A DNA stretch of 64,000 nt from Rotaria socialis (Eukaryota > Rotifera > Eurotatoria > Philodinida > Philodinidae), in the NCBI GenBank assembly GCA_905331475.1, contig CAJNYU010003320.1, forward strand, positions 1 to 64,000, written 5' to 3'. The notes beneath the pieces were generated by a model that ran no database searches, was not told the DNA's origin, and was given only the letters and a program-made list of their open reading frames with translations. Below are positions 36,701 through 50,457 of the stretch, in pieces. The position numbers and the translations under genes are program-made. Position 1 is the first letter of the stretch; every line of letters begins with the position of its first letter.

Positions 36701-39700
36701 CTTAGTCTTGATGGGCGTCGTGATGAAGTTCCATCTTCTGTTCCACTAACATGAAGAAGATCATTAACTAATTCTTCTAAAAAATATTCATAAATGAAAA
36801 TGAAAATTTTGATGATTCAATTTTGACGATATACTTTCAGCAATTAATCCTTTATCTTTAAGATTATTAATAATTGAAGCTGGTATAGCCAATTCATTAT
36901 TAAGACATTTTAAATATAATGCTCTTTCATATGTCTTTAAAACGATTTCATGAAAAAGTTCTCGAATTTCATTGGCTGTTGCCAACTAAGGAAAGAATAA
37001 AAATTTCTAATATTACTTTTTTGTTTATTCATAGTCCTTACTGGTTTATCTAAATTTGGATTGAGAATTGAATCCATTTTAACTTGATATGCTCCAATAA
37101 GTGTTTTAAGTATTTGTGCATTTTGATTATTAATCGCAACTTCGCCTTTTATTTTAACTTGTGTTTCACTTATCCATCGATTTGCTAATTCAATAAATTT
37201 TAAATCAGTCAAATGGTTCTTAAAACTAGTTAGAATAGAAAAACAAATACAAATAAAATCTGTTTTAGTTTCGATCTAACCGTTCTTGAAATTGATTCAT
37301 AATTTTAGTTGCTTCTTCTAATTGCTTTTTTCCAACTTTTTCCAATTCATGCAATATTGTCGTTTCAGCTTTATCTATTTGAAGCATAGTTTTCTCAAGT
37401 TTTTTTCGATAGATTTCAATTTCTTCACGACTGAAATTGCCACCTTCAGAAAATGTTCTACAATAATAAATCAGAATATTATTTTTTAGAACAGAGCAGA
37501 AATTTTTTTCTTAAAATTCTACTTGAAAGATTTTCGAAATTTAACATTTGCTTGTCGTAAATATTGCATAGAATCATCAAAGCGTTGACGAAAACCTCTT
37601 AGTGATGTTCGAATATCATCCATTAATATAGTACGTTGTTTATCTAGACGATCTTTCAATGCTAACAGACGATTGCTTGTTGTTGCATTGACAAATACTT
37701 CTTCGAGATTGAATACATCATCTTTATAACTTGTCAATGATTTACTAAATGTTTTCAACATTCGAATATAATCAGCATCAATTTGTTCTAAAGTTTCCTG
37801 CACACCACGTAGATGGCGTTCAACTCGTTCGTCATGCATAACAATTTCGGCTAATAGAAGAAGAAAATAAATATTAGGATTTTGGATTTATTTGGCTGGA
37901 AGTGAAACTCGATTTTTTTCTTTCATAGCTAAACTGTGTCTCGGGATAAAAAGAAAAGGGACTATTCTTTTCTAACTTTATCAAAATTAGAAAAAAAAAG
38001 TTATCTGAGAGTATAGCTTCTTTTATGAATTTTATTATGGAAGAAAAGTATACGATTATCGTATCGAAAAAAAAAAGTTAGGATTCGAAGTGTCTTGCGC
38101 AGATCTATTTGAGGATGTATGTAGTCATCAAAATATTGCGCTTCAGTGTTATATTAAAAATATTCAACGTAAACCTTTCCTATCAAGCGTTCACATTTCA
38201 ACTTAGCTGTTAAATAAAACGATTGTGTACTGCATCTTTTTATTTATTTATTACGACAATTGCTTAATTCATCTTAGTAGTAAGTCGATCAAAAATTTCT
38301 TCGTATTCGAGTTAGAAGTTTCGAATCGTTAAAACATTTCTTAATTTTACCTGCTCTAACATTATGTATATCGGTTTCAATTCTGACACGTCTTGGTTCA
38401 TGTAAATGCATTTGAAAATCCATTTCTCTCTCTAATTCATCATGTTTTGAATACATAATTCCATCAGCTCTTTTTAGTGTTTCTTCTTTCCATTGATCAT
38501 AATAATCCAGAAAAGCACGGCATAGTCTAATATAAAATATCGAATAACTTTGAAAATAAATAAATAAATAACAGAGTATAATTTACTTAAGTGTAAGAGC
38601 ATCGACGAGATTCGACGGTATTTGCAGTGAATCATAAAATGGTATAGACGATGTTTTATTCGTTGATGTTTCTGTATCTAAGTTCACCGTTTCAGTTAGA
38701 AATGTTTGTGTTTGAAGTTGATCGAGTTGACTTGATCCATTGTTTAAATTTTTAGACGTATTTGAATTTCTTTCTCTAAAAGGTGATTTTCCTAACTGTT
38801 CGTCATCACTAGTCGAACTAAATTTCAGTGTAATATCTGATTCATCATTAAAATAACCTTGAAGTTCATAAACTGCTCCTGTCAATGATGTTGTATGGTA
38901 TTTACGTGTTGATGATGAAAATTGACCATTAGATTTATTTTCATCGATTTGTCGAGCATGAAAATAATTCAACATTTCATTTTTATATCGATTAACTTCA
39001 TCAGCAATCATATCAGAATATTTATTTACAATATTATGTTCTGTTTCATAAAATTGTGCAAAACTAAATAATATAGAATTCATTTTTAGTTTTAGAAATC
39101 GATTCATTTTTCTTGCTTACGTTGCTTTAATGTTATCTAATTGGTCGTAAGAAGAAGTTAAAAGACGTGATAATGCTGTTTCATTCGATGCACATCTCAT
39201 TTCATCTAGCGTTGCATCAAGTCTTGTTAATTTTTTCTATAAAATAAAACAGAAAAGGATTTCGTTAATTTTTTTTATTCCAACAGTAAACATTTTACTT
39301 CATTTTGAAGATCATGTGGTCGTCGACATTCTTGCATCATGGTGGTTAGTTGTGCAGTAACGTGTTCAAGACGATCTTGATGATCATCCCATTGTTCAGC
39401 TGCAGGTTTTACGAAAGCTAAGAGCCGATCAAGAATTTCATACATTCCATTAGTTAGTTGTTCATAGACAGCCTACAAAAACATTAATCAGCAAGGAATA
39501 GGGCAAGTTATTCTAACAAAGAAATTATACAAATGAATGTAATTAGTATCCTTCATAGACACTTTATTATGCAAAACAGATGGAGTAGGGGCATCGCCAG
39601 AAACAAATTCTAGGGGGGGGAGGGGCGGGGTTAAGTCGTTGGCCAAAGCCATGTTAGGGGGGCTAAAACCTCTGTAGGGGGGCTGAGCCCTCCCCCTGGT

Positions 39701-42700
39701 TACGCCCCTAGAATGGAGAGGTACTTGAGCATAGTAGATGTCGATGAATCACAATGAATTGGATTCGTTTTTTATAGGTGAAACAATCGCCCTCATAGAA
39801 TATATGATGCAATGCAATGTCACAAAAATGATATCAGCTAATTTCAATTCGACATTTATTTGAACTGTACAGAAAATTTGGAATGGAATCCTTACAACTG
39901 GTCGATCTAATGAGAAGAGGTTCATTCAAGTAAAAAAATCATATTCTTGATCATTAAGTCCGAAGTTTCACGATGAGTATTTAAAAACATTCCATTGTTT
40001 TCAGTATACTGATATAAATGATGCGTTATTCAATGCTGAAAAGGTTCGTCTCTTGGAAATGGAAATTATTTAATGTGAAAAGTCTTGAAGAAAATTACTC
40101 GATCAGAAAACGAGATAAAAGTTTATTATAAATCTAGGAGCGTTCAAACGAGTCTCATCTTTCTTTTCCTTTAAGTCCTTTCATCGACTGTTCTTTTGAA
40201 ATAAGTACATCTCAGTTTGAATGATATCTTCTAGTTTATAACTCATCAGAAATAGCTTATTTGAAATAAATAAACTTTCTCGTATGAAAATGCACGATGC
40301 TGTAAAATTTCTCTATTGAAATTACAATAGATAGTGTATAGAAAAAACTTTTATTCTTGTTTGAAAATCTCTCATACTTGAAATCGTTCGATAACTGATT
40401 GTTGTAAAAATTGTTTTCGCTCTTCCAACAATGGTTCAATATCAAGAACAAATATAGCTTGTAATTGTTCTTCATTAAAAACTTTATTGTTCAACACTTT
40501 TTCCTAATAAATAAAAGTAAACAAATAATATTTCTTTTAATCTTTTTTTCTGCAACTCGTTTCTTACTCGAATTAATTGGGATTCTTGTTTTAATGTCTT
40601 TATTTCATCACTAGTAATTTCATTTATTTGCTCTATAAGTTCTTGTCGCTTCATAACTATTTTGTTGACTATAACATAGCCTTGTTTATGCCATATTTGT
40701 ATATTTTCACGTGTTGACGTAGGTGGAACAAATGATCTATAAAACAAATAAAAAACATCAATTATTTGATATTAAAAATAATGTCTGATTACTTTAATTT
40801 ATTCATATGTTCTACAAGCAATTTCGTTAGTGCAGCCATATCCAAGCCAATTGGTTTACATTTTGATGAAATTGTAGAATCTAACTCAGCTTTGCATTGA
40901 GACAATTTTGAACTACAAAAATTTGTAGAAGAAATCATAGGCGAAAGTATAATAAATAACTTTCTCACATCCAACTTTGTTTTTCTATAATCCATACTGC
41001 ATCTTTCCATTTAGTTTGATATGCGGCAAGTTCATTTTGAAATCGATGAATACGAATAGTTTCACCGGTTAATAATTTAGCTTCTAGTTCAGCATATGTT
41101 CGACGATTATCAAATATTTGCGAATTTAATTCCTATTTTTAATGAACATATTAAATTTTTTCCTCGCGTTAATTAATTAATTCTCAATACTAACGATCAC
41201 TTGTTTTTCTAATGCACTGGCGGTATCATTCTCCGATAAATGATGTGTTCGATATAAATGTTCAGAATAATATTGAAACAAATCACGAATCTATTTTTGA
41301 ACAATATTCAAGATAAGAAAACACGAAAAAAAATTAGACAACAAAAAATCTTCCATTGTGAAAAATTTAAACATCTTATTTAAATGCATCAGCCGTATAC
41401 ATTTGCTTTAGGAAACACCCGAGAACTTTCTCAGAACCATTTAAACGTCTATCAAATGGTAGGCGGTCTCAATTCTTACAGTTCTCTGATTCTGATGCTT
41501 GAAATTATGGCAACAAAAATTCGAAAATATGTTATTGTTAAACATTAATCTTTTTCTCTTACTTTTTGAATTCGTTCTAATTCGAGTTCTTCAATAGATT
41601 GACAATATTCTTGAATTTGTGACAGACGTGGTGTAAGGCACTGATCCAGTTGATTAAATGCGTTTTCAAATGATTGTAATGTAAGCGTTGCTATATTTTT
41701 TCGATAAACTATATCTTTTAAAAACTCATCAATTTCTACGAGACAATTAAGCATAGGAGAAAAAACGAGAATATATCACGCTTGCTGTTTTACCTTTATC
41801 ACCTTGTTCATAATATTTATTACATTGTCGAGTAATTTTTTCAAGTTCAACTAGCAAAGTCTAAATAGAAAATCCCATCGATCTTACCGATGAATTTTAT
41901 GTATCAAATAAATACTTGATTGGTTTCAGATATTTTATTTAAAAGTTCTGCCCATAATTGATCATATTTAACTTGTCGACTCACTGCTAATCGCTCTGTT
42001 ATGCTACCTTTCTTAGTAGCATCAGCAGATTCTTCGTTTTTTTCACTCTCAACTATATCAAACAAGAAAAACTATCTCACGCAAATTAATTATACGTGAA
42101 ACACAAACTATATTCAATATCATCAGGTAAATTAAAAACTTCACGTTTTAATTCATCTAATTCTTGTTGTTGTTCATTTTGACGTCGCCTTCGCTCGTCA
42201 TGAAATCTAAATTGGTCAATACGAAATTTGATTTCGAATAGGAACTGTTTTAAGAACATACGCTATTGTTATTGGATTGATACTAGTATCATTACTATAT
42301 GACATACTCGTCAACCATTTTTGTTTTTGTGCCGCTAAACAAGTAGGTAGATAGAATTGTAAAATAAAATGAATTGTAAGTAGGTTTTCAAGCTTCCCAA
42401 ATCAAAAAAAGAAGTAGAAGATGATTTTAGATTATGAGATGCAATGAGGCCAATATTGGGTATAGACATATAGTGAGTATTGCAGAATAAACACATATTT
42501 AGAAAGAGACAATCCCATCGTAGAAGAGACGCAATTTCCCCAATGTTAGATAAACTATTGACATGAAGAAATGCTATCGAGACATACATTATCTTCTGTT
42601 TTACTTGTATCGAAAATTATTTGTTACATAGAAGAAATCTACATTATGATTTATCAGAAAATGGCAATCTATATAAACATGTATATATATTGCATCGAAG

Positions 42701-44786
42701 CATATAAAAAGCTTTTAAGTTACCATTCTTGACAGACTTTATTAATAGTTTTTTTCAAACACGAGAGAATACATTTCATCTCGTTATTTATTGAGAAGCG
42801 TTTAAACATCTATAATTGCAATGGTTGATCTAGCCGAAGGCATAATAATCTCATAATCATGTGAAATTTTATTATTCCTATAATAAACGAAAATATTTTT
42901 TCTTATTTTCTGCAAAAATAGATACATGGAAAATTGTTCATTGCTTGCAAGAAACAAAGTTGAGGCAAAAAATCTTTGAACTTTATAAAAACAACTAATA
43001 ACAAAGAATTCTATCGCTTGAAGTACTCTCTATCATCAAGGTTTCGAAACATTGAAATTAATTTCAATGAATATCTTTAACCTCTATCGTTACTTATGGC
43101 AAAGGATATGAGACAAAAGAAAAGTAATTATTCTTTTGTTTTGTGTGAATTTTTCTCTCGAGCTAAGCCGGTAAAATATTACATTATAGTCAAGGCTGCA
43201 TATTTCTACTTAAAATTAGTAAATTTTTATCATTCACCAACAAGCTTACTATTAATACGTAGCTTTTCTTTCATGGATTGAAATTGCTTTTATATTTTGC
43301 ATAATCGAGAATTTTTACCCTTCGAGCAATAAATTCACGTTCGCAGAAAAAAGCGTTTAAATAAAATGGTTCAAATAGTCTGTCTGTGATAAGATTTTTA
43401 ATCGGTTATAAAATTTATTCTTCAAGTGTTGCACATATTTATATTATGATATAATGGAGAATTGTTGATCGGTATTGATTTTTAAGTACTTATATCTCAC
43501 TGATAATCAATTATTGGTGATCTTCCTGTAGTATTAGTTGAATCAATATTTTTCAAATAATATTCTTTAATTAATTAGTTATATTTATAAAAAAAAAAGT
43601 ACGAGAAGCGTAACAATGATTGCAACATTTAGTATGCTTTAAATATCTGAACATAACTAGATCTTATGATCTTAAGTTCAATTTTAAAGATGCATGATGA
43701 AATTCTACAAGTAAGGTTATGAGAAACCCTATATGAATATAACATTGATTATTTGGCATGCATAAATATATATTGGTATTAATGAATCACAATACTTAGA
43801 AGTGTCATTTTTTACATGCGTATTGGAATCTCTACTGCATTTACATTAAAAGCATCCTTGAGCTGCACTGATGAACTTTTCCAAGGAAAAAGTAGAGACC
43901 TTCATGATATCTTTACTGTCGTTTTGAACAAAACGAGAAAAATGAATGAAAAGTCTCAAGTATCTACCTAAAGATCGTTGGCCTTCTAACTAACTTGACT
44001 TTATTCCATTATATTATTCTATTTGGTATAGTTTCAATAAAAAAATCTTGATCATCACAAGGTCAAAACATGACAATATTTGAATTAAAGAAAAGAAAAA
44101 CACGTTGAAAATGTGCTGTAAGCTATATTCGTAAAATCATCAGCTCTTTTCTTCAAAGATTTCATACAGTTCAACCATGTAACAGCGACCATTTTTTTCA
44201 TGGTCATTCATTTGATTGCAATGTTTTTGAAAACAAATGATAATATCATGTATAAGTTCGTTTGAAATAAAAGGAAGACTAGTACTCAATTTCATTTTCA
44301 TTTTAAGCGTCTAACTGAACTAATTCAATAAATTGTCTAATTATTGTTTTTGAAGAGAATTTCATAAGACATCTTTTAAAAACAAACAGTAAGTTTGCAC
44401 TATTTCTCTATAATGAAATATTTGGAGATGTTCCATATTAGCTGTATATTAAGTTTTCAAATTTTTTTTCACAAATTCTAAATTATTTTTTATTCTAAAT
44501 TCTCGCTAATACGGTTTCTGAAAAACAAAATTTTACCAACATACCATGTGGTCTGATATTTCGTACAAGTGGTATAGATTCTGGTTGTGAAGTAATATTA
44601 ATAGATCTTGATAATTGATTATTTCGTACTCGATTATAAGCATCACTTAATTGGACCTATTAGAATAATAAGCTAATTAATAATTAAATTTCTAATTAAA
44701 TTAAATACTTGTGCATCAAATAATTGTCTATAAACTTTATTATTTGGTAAAATTCGAACAGGAGGCGTCGTTCTTGAATTTAACAT
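33787..44786 (-). CDS. CCDC180: CCDC180-like coiled-coil protein
   Basis: Thirty exons all join in phase to 1586 residues (human about 1650-1700). Exons: 44786-44709, 44656-44545, 42334-42262, 42206-42109, 42052-41916, 41860-41794, 41735-41563, 41290-41195, 41132-40969, 40912-40793, 40736-40568, 40503-40378, 39472-39299, 39236-39121, 39063-38587, 38526-38351, 37850-37523, 37457-37281, 37225-37042, 36985-36835, 36776-36530, 36458-36400, 35685-35586, 35518-35332, 35276-35132, 35071-34773, 34704-34593, 34315-34199, 34146-33983, 33921-33787. Recognition rests on several family phrases: PNNKVYRQLFDAQVQLSDA at the N-terminus, MHLHEPRRVRIETDIHNVRA, FSEGGNFSREEIE, FYRDKGNRPVTRP and PLIERKQGHWPG near the C-terminus. 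CCDC180 carries the DUF4455 and DUF4456 coiled-coil regions; its role is poorly known, with expression linked to ciliated or flagellated tissue. A Ser/Thr-rich linker lies in exon 36776-36530. The second intron is about 2.2 kb. Confidence 0.94.
39610..39712. mobile_element. short G-rich inverted-repeat element in a CCDC180 intron
   Basis: A block of about 100 bases begins TTCTAGGGGGGGGAGGGGCGGGG and ends, in reverse complement, TTCTAGGGGCGTAACCAGGG, so its ends form imperfect inverted repeats. An internal AGGGGGGCTRAR phrase is repeated. It stands out sharply from the AT-rich intron (39473-40377). It is probably a MITE; the family is unknown. Confidence 0.5.
42335..44544 (-). other. long second intron of CCDC180
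   Basis: About 2.2 kb between two phase-matched CCDC180 exons, against 45-100 nt for most introns of this gene. AT-rich; no exon on either strand and no transposon termini recognised. Confidence 0.6.
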
Positions 44787-45249
44787 TTTTATTTAAATTA
44801 ATTCACTTTTTTTTTCTTAATTTATTTTTACCATTTGAAAATTTTTCAATTTTTCCGTTTCACAGCAACACTCTCTATTTCACTTAAACCCTCTATCGAT
44901 TTATATCTTATTTGGCTAGAGGTCAAATATCCCTATCTAATGGTAACTCTAAACCGATCGTAATTCATCTTTTCTTCCTATAAGAATGAATGTTCGTTCT
45001 TTCTATTCTTTCTTAACATACGCATGCGTATCTGGATATGTTTATATATATATATATATATATAAAAATATAAATATGCCTATCAGGTCATATCGTCAAC
45101 TTTCCAAAATTATCGACCCGTGGTACACTAAGTTGATTTATGGGTGCATTCTTTTTTTTATTGATAAAGACCTTAACATTTTTAGTAATTATTTTTATTT
45201 TAATTTAATTTTTGATTTTCCCTACTTTTCTCCCCCCGGTGATCTAATC
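44787..45249. promoter_or_regulatory. divergent promoter region between CCDC180 and the poly-Q gene
   Basis: Only 463 bases separate the two start codons, which point away from each other. A (TA)n run lies at about 45043-45062. The frame of the plus-strand gene is open through part of this region, but the translation is hydrophobic and low-complexity and looks non-coding. Confidence 0.5.
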
Positions 45250-48200
45250 ATGGAAATCGATTTTGCTCATTCACATAATCCAACTTTATTCGGTTTATTA
45301 TCAACTTCCCCACCAACATCAATGCTTGATTCATTTTCTCCGTTGCTTCATTTGAATGATGATTTTTTGGATGAATTAAATCCATCAACAACAACAATCG
45401 ATGGCGATGATGCCGATGATTGGATGAAACCGTTATTACTCGATCAGTTATTTGAACATGATTTTTTATCTCCACAATTTTCAAGTGATGATATTGAAAT
45501 AAAACAAGAAAAACAGCCAGATGATGATAAACGAAAATTAACGTCATTCAATAATAATTGTTCATTTATTATTGATGAAAAACTTCTTTCAAATAATTAT
45601 TTATATCAACAACGTGAAAATGAATTATTTGACTTTTTTCAACAACATTCAACTGAACAACGATTACCAACGACAACAACAACAACAACAACAACAACAA
45701 CACTCCGTTTAATACATCAACCTAAACTTGAACCAGCTGAATTACCAACAACATTATATCTAAATGGGAATGAACTACAATTTCATCCAATTGTTACAAC
45801 AAATAATACAATAGGACATACATATACAAGTTAGAATAAAAAACAAGAGACATTTTTATTCTTTTAATTTATTTGTTTGTTTTTAGCAACAACATCATCA
45901 CCTAGATCATCTGTATCAATACAGCCATCGGTACCTATTGTGCCAGCTCGAGTATTAAAAGGAAAAAAATTTAAACGAGGTGGTCGAGTTTCATCCAGAA
46001 CGTAGGTTAATTTGTTGATTTTTCATTGATAAACGTCATTCATTGTTTTGTGTTTCTTATCTTTAGAACATCAAGAAGTCATGCAGCTACTAAACGAAGA
46101 TTAAATTCAACAGCAGCAGGTAATAGTTTTATGAGTTATAAAATTTTAGCTGAAACTAAATATTCAATAAAGTTCTTATTTTTAATTTCTTGAATCTTTC
46201 CAATGTGTATCATTCATCATGATATTACATTTCTAACAAGTATTTATTTATCATAAAAATGAACTTTAATATCTCAATCAAGGATATCAATGGATAAAAT
46301 TCCATAACTAAGAAAAAAAATGCTACTAAGATATTCATAATCATAAATTCTTTTACAGGTCTTATCAAAAAATCCTTGTAGGTTCAACCAAGAAATTATA
46401 ATGTAGACAGTTTTTTTGTTAATGTATTTCGTAATTTTCTCGGATGATTAATTCTTGATTTTTTTTGCATATTGGGAAATTTGACATTGATACTTTGTGC
46501 AAATTCGTAACAGAAAATGGCACATTTTCGAAATCATAATAAATATTTAGAATTTCTATCATAATCATAATCATAAAAATTAATGAAATTTAAGTTTCTT
46601 GTGCAATCTACAGGATGCTTCGATACATATAAACTATTCAAAATAAAATGATCAGATTGATCTTAAGCATATCGATGCTATCTTGAAATAATACGTTGAA
46701 TACTCTAGCCGATCGTTAAGCATGATAATATCTTTTTAAATAAATTGATATTATAGTATTTTATCGTATTAGTTAAATGAAAGGAAATAGTCTCAAACGA
46801 TCTCTGTTAGCTAATATTGAAATAGAAATTTTCTCATGTCTCAATAGAATGTAATTTGGATTAAAATTAATGAAAGTTATCTATAGACGAACACTGATAC
46901 TTTCCTTTTGTTTTTTGTTTTTATTTAAATGAAATCAATCTCTAGAGATGTAATCATATAATGGAGAACAATTCATTCTCATGAATAATCATTATGATGT
47001 TGTTTTTGAAAAGATTCAATCTGTTGTTTGACATTCACATTTGAGCTGTTCCTATACGTAAATCATTCATTTCATATTTGTCTTCAATTTAAATTATCAT
47101 AATTACAACACTTAAAAGTCTTCTTTTTTAATTAACTTTTGTTTTCTTTTTCAATAATTTTATCAACAGAACCAAAAGCAAGTGTTGTTATAATAGCAGA
47201 AGACGCAACGCGAATAGATTCTAAAACAACAACATTAGGTTTAAGTTCGTCAGGTTCATGTTCGAATGATTCAGATTTACTAAAATCATCAGCATCAACA
47301 ACAACACGTTCATCGACTCGTCGACGTGTTAAATCGACACCGCGTGAAGTTATTCTATTTCGTAACGGTACATTTATATCAAAAGAACCCATAGCGAAAC
47401 AACCAACAACGTCAACCTTATGTTTCGAAACAGCAACAAACAATAATAATTGTCCATTACCTCCACCACCATTACATCAACAACAAATAACAGCAACTGG
47501 TTTACAAGCAGCTGCGCAGATTGTCGCGTGTAATGTTCTTCGCCAAGCAACATTAAATGGTAAGATAGAAAAAGGAACGAAGTCTTTATTCACTGATGAG
47601 ATTGATTTTGTTATTTTTTCGATAGTAGAAATCGATTTTTTTTTGAAATAGATAGTTAGATTTCATGAGAGATTAGTTAAAAATGAATGTTCTTGTTTGT
47701 GTTGTAAACAGCTTTTTTCTCGTTTAATTTCATATCGATATGTAAATCAATGCTCTTTGTATTTCTCCACCGAATCAGAAATACGAATATGATTAAATAT
47801 TATTATTTTCCTTAAGATGACGCGCTATTCATGCGTTCATAACATATAAGAACAGCCATGGGAAAATTTTCCTATTGCTCTTTTAAAGTAGCGGTCCACT
47901 TTGAAAAAATATATAAATACCATTCAATAGGCTTTATAAAAAAATGATATAATTGCTTTGAACTTAATGTGTGCATGAGATAGATTATTTCCAACAATAG
48001 TATATTTCCGTAATCGAGACAAAAACTAAGCTGGATTTAAAAATAAATCAATCAACACCTAAGCTATTTACTATTATTGGCCACACGAGGTCTGAAGCCG
48101 ATTTGGTTTTTGAACGAACATTGTTCACCTGCATAGATTGACTCGTTTTTATGTTATGCTTTCAAATAAATTTCAACATTAATTAACATTTTGCGTTCAA

Positions 48201-48951
48201 TTGAAGTGTCTTACTTACAAATAAAGCTCTAGGCAATAGCACTCTTTCTTATAGCTTTGAAAAGTCTATCGAATAATATGTAATTGTAAGTGATGAATGC
48301 TGCTAAAAAAAGTGGAGTAGACAGGAAAATTTGTCCTCATGGTACTTACCAGTGAACAATGCCACCTCAGAAAAGGACAATATTTGTCATACTTTCATGT
48401 ACCATTGAATTGAGGCATAAAATTGTTTTCATTTATTATGTAAGTCAAAAATGAAGCAGCTGAATAAGGTGATAAACAAACTTGTCATTATCATAGTATT
48501 ACGTCATAGAAGATTGATAAAATCAAATTTTGACCCAGCCGACATTGAAATCTAACGATTGTTGACATAAAACAAAACAAAAAACAACAAGAGAAATTCA
48601 ATTTTGAGATATGGCTGAGTTTATCACTAAACAGCTCACCTCCTCTATAAAAGAAAAAGAAATAAAATAATAAAGCATTTTTTGTTTCTGTTTTAAAGAT
48701 GCTTTAATAGAACAATTGATAAAACGCGAACCATCGAATGTAGATGATGATTTTCCAATCTATTGCTATTCAAGTCCATCATTATCTTCATCATCATGTA
48801 CAATGACAGCAGCCATGGATGAATATGAAAATAGTTGTTCAACAACATTAAAAATTCTTGGCTGTAATGCAACGACACCATTACATCAATCAGCATCGAA
48901 TAATACGGCAACAACAACAACAACCATCGAATTGCTTACGTTCGCTGCTTT

Positions 48952-48987
<36 letters not shown>

Positions 48988-49099
48988 GCAACATCATCAT
49001 CACCATCATCATCAACCACAATTTTGTTATATCAAACAAGAACCATGCACAACAACAACCACGACAACATTTCTTCTTCCTCGATTACTTCCACAGTGA
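45250..49099 (+). CDS. unrecognised, nuclear-looking protein with Thr, Gln and His tracts
   Basis: Five exons join in phase: 45250-45829, 45887-46001, 46067-46119, 47170-47559 and 48699-49099, giving 512 residues. No known domain is recognised. Features suggesting a nuclear regulator: acidic hydrophobic N-terminus (LDSFSPLLHLNDDFLDEL), SUMO-type motifs (IKQE twice, IKRE), two basic clusters (KGKKFKRGGR, ATKRRLN), RSSTRRRVKSTPREVILF, and long poly-Thr, poly-Gln and poly-His runs (about 14 Gln then 7 His near 48952-49011). The REVILFRNGTFISKEP phrase is the best candidate for a conserved core. The frame is open upstream of 45250, but I chose this ATG because the upstream translation is low-complexity. 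The third intron is about 1 kb and the fourth about 1.1 kb. Confidence 0.72.
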
Positions 49100-50223
49100 A
49101 TGTATGTGTGTGTGTGTGCGTAGACTCATTTGTATTTTGTGTTCATGATGATAGCCTAAAACATAATAGATAAATGAGTAGTAGCTATATGGAAACGGGC
49201 TTTAATAGAACAAGGAAAGTGCTATTGTTGTTCATCTTTTTTCATCAACTTTCAGCTGTTTTCTATGCTCTTTTCTTTCTCTCTCTCTCGCTTTTTCTTT
49301 CTTTTTCTTTGTTTGGTTGTTATTTCAGTTAACTGACACACATGTGTTTGTGTATGTGTGTAGTCTGTTTAACTGAAAATTTACTTTACTGTTATATCTG
49401 TATTACTATGGCCATCTGGTTTTTTTTCTATTTGGCTATCGTTGTTGTTGTTAAAACGAAAAAAAAAATTAACGACAAAAAAATACTACAGGGACTATCG
49501 AATTTAGTCTATTTCTGTTTTTCTGTTATTCTTTTAGGTTTTTTTTTCTATTGATTTAGATTAATATGTAGAACGACGTGCGAACTCGGAACTACTATCA
49601 TTAGATCATTTTATATTGATATAATTTATTTACAATGGCAATAAAATCAAAATATTTGCTAGTCGTAACCAATAATATTTGAAATTGTGAGTTGATTATA
49701 GACTGTTTACTTGTTATGTTATTAAGATTAAGAATGCTTTTGTTTTGGATAGGTTTACAACAGAGGTTAGTGGACATATCAATGGACAACAGTCTACTAT
49801 TTTCGGCTGTTGGTTTTCTCTCTCTATATGTTGTTCGATGTTAAATCACGAATAGGACGTTTTAAGTAATTCGACAACAAGAAAGTACATGAACGGCTGT
49901 CGTATTTTCATACAATGAATCTAACTACCATTTATGGAATGAACTCATTTTTAATACAAAATACTGAAATGTCTAATAAAAACTCCTTATACATTATGAT
50001 AAGATAAATTCTGAAGGATATTTTAGAATAGTTTATAGTCACTATTGAGAACTTGGTGTTTGGAAGAAAGACTTCTCTTTTCTGTAAATCTTTAACTTGT
50101 TCTTGAAATTTACAGTAATGTTCGTATTTCTCTACTGTTGAGTACGTATTCTAAATTCGAATAATCATAATAGTAGTTAGCGACGAGTAAAACTGACATG
50201 AGAAAAAAAGGATATTTTAAAAA
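49100..50223. other. gene-free stretch, probable 3' untranslated region then intergenic
   Basis: Short TG-rich tracts (49103-49122 and 49342-49363) and CT-rich runs (49276-49310) follow the poly-Q gene. No supported exon. Confidence 0.5.
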
Positions 50224-50457
50224 TTAGAAAATATTGAACTTTTCAGCTCGTTTTAAATGACGCTTTTCTGTTTGATAATATTGTTGACAACGATCTTGTG
50301 TAGCGTCTGCTGCTGACTATATTTCGCCATGGTTCATTCTTTTGAAAGCTCTGCCTAATATTTCATAGATAGCTGTATCGTTCTCAATATCTTCATGTTC
50401 TTTAATTTTTGTTTTAACCAAAGAACCAATATTATCTTTTTCATGTTGAATGGGCAT
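50224..50457 (-). pseudogene. 78-codon gene fragment with an internal TAG
   Basis: The minus strand reads ATG at 50457 through to TAA at 50224-50226 in one frame, with a single TAG at codon 47. The translation is strongly protein-like (charged, amphipathic helical): EHEDIENDTAIYEILGRAFK before the stop and CQQYYQTEKRHLKRAEKFN after it. I do not recognise the family. It could be a decayed retrocopy, an exon pair of a small coiled-coil protein, or a gene with a sequencing error. No partner exon was found nearby. Confidence 0.4.

Noticed and set aside
44986-45249. Upstream extension of the poly-Q gene's first exon
   Set aside because: The frame is open but the translation is hydrophobic low-complexity from a (TA)n run and poly-T; the ATG at 45250 begins the protein-like part.
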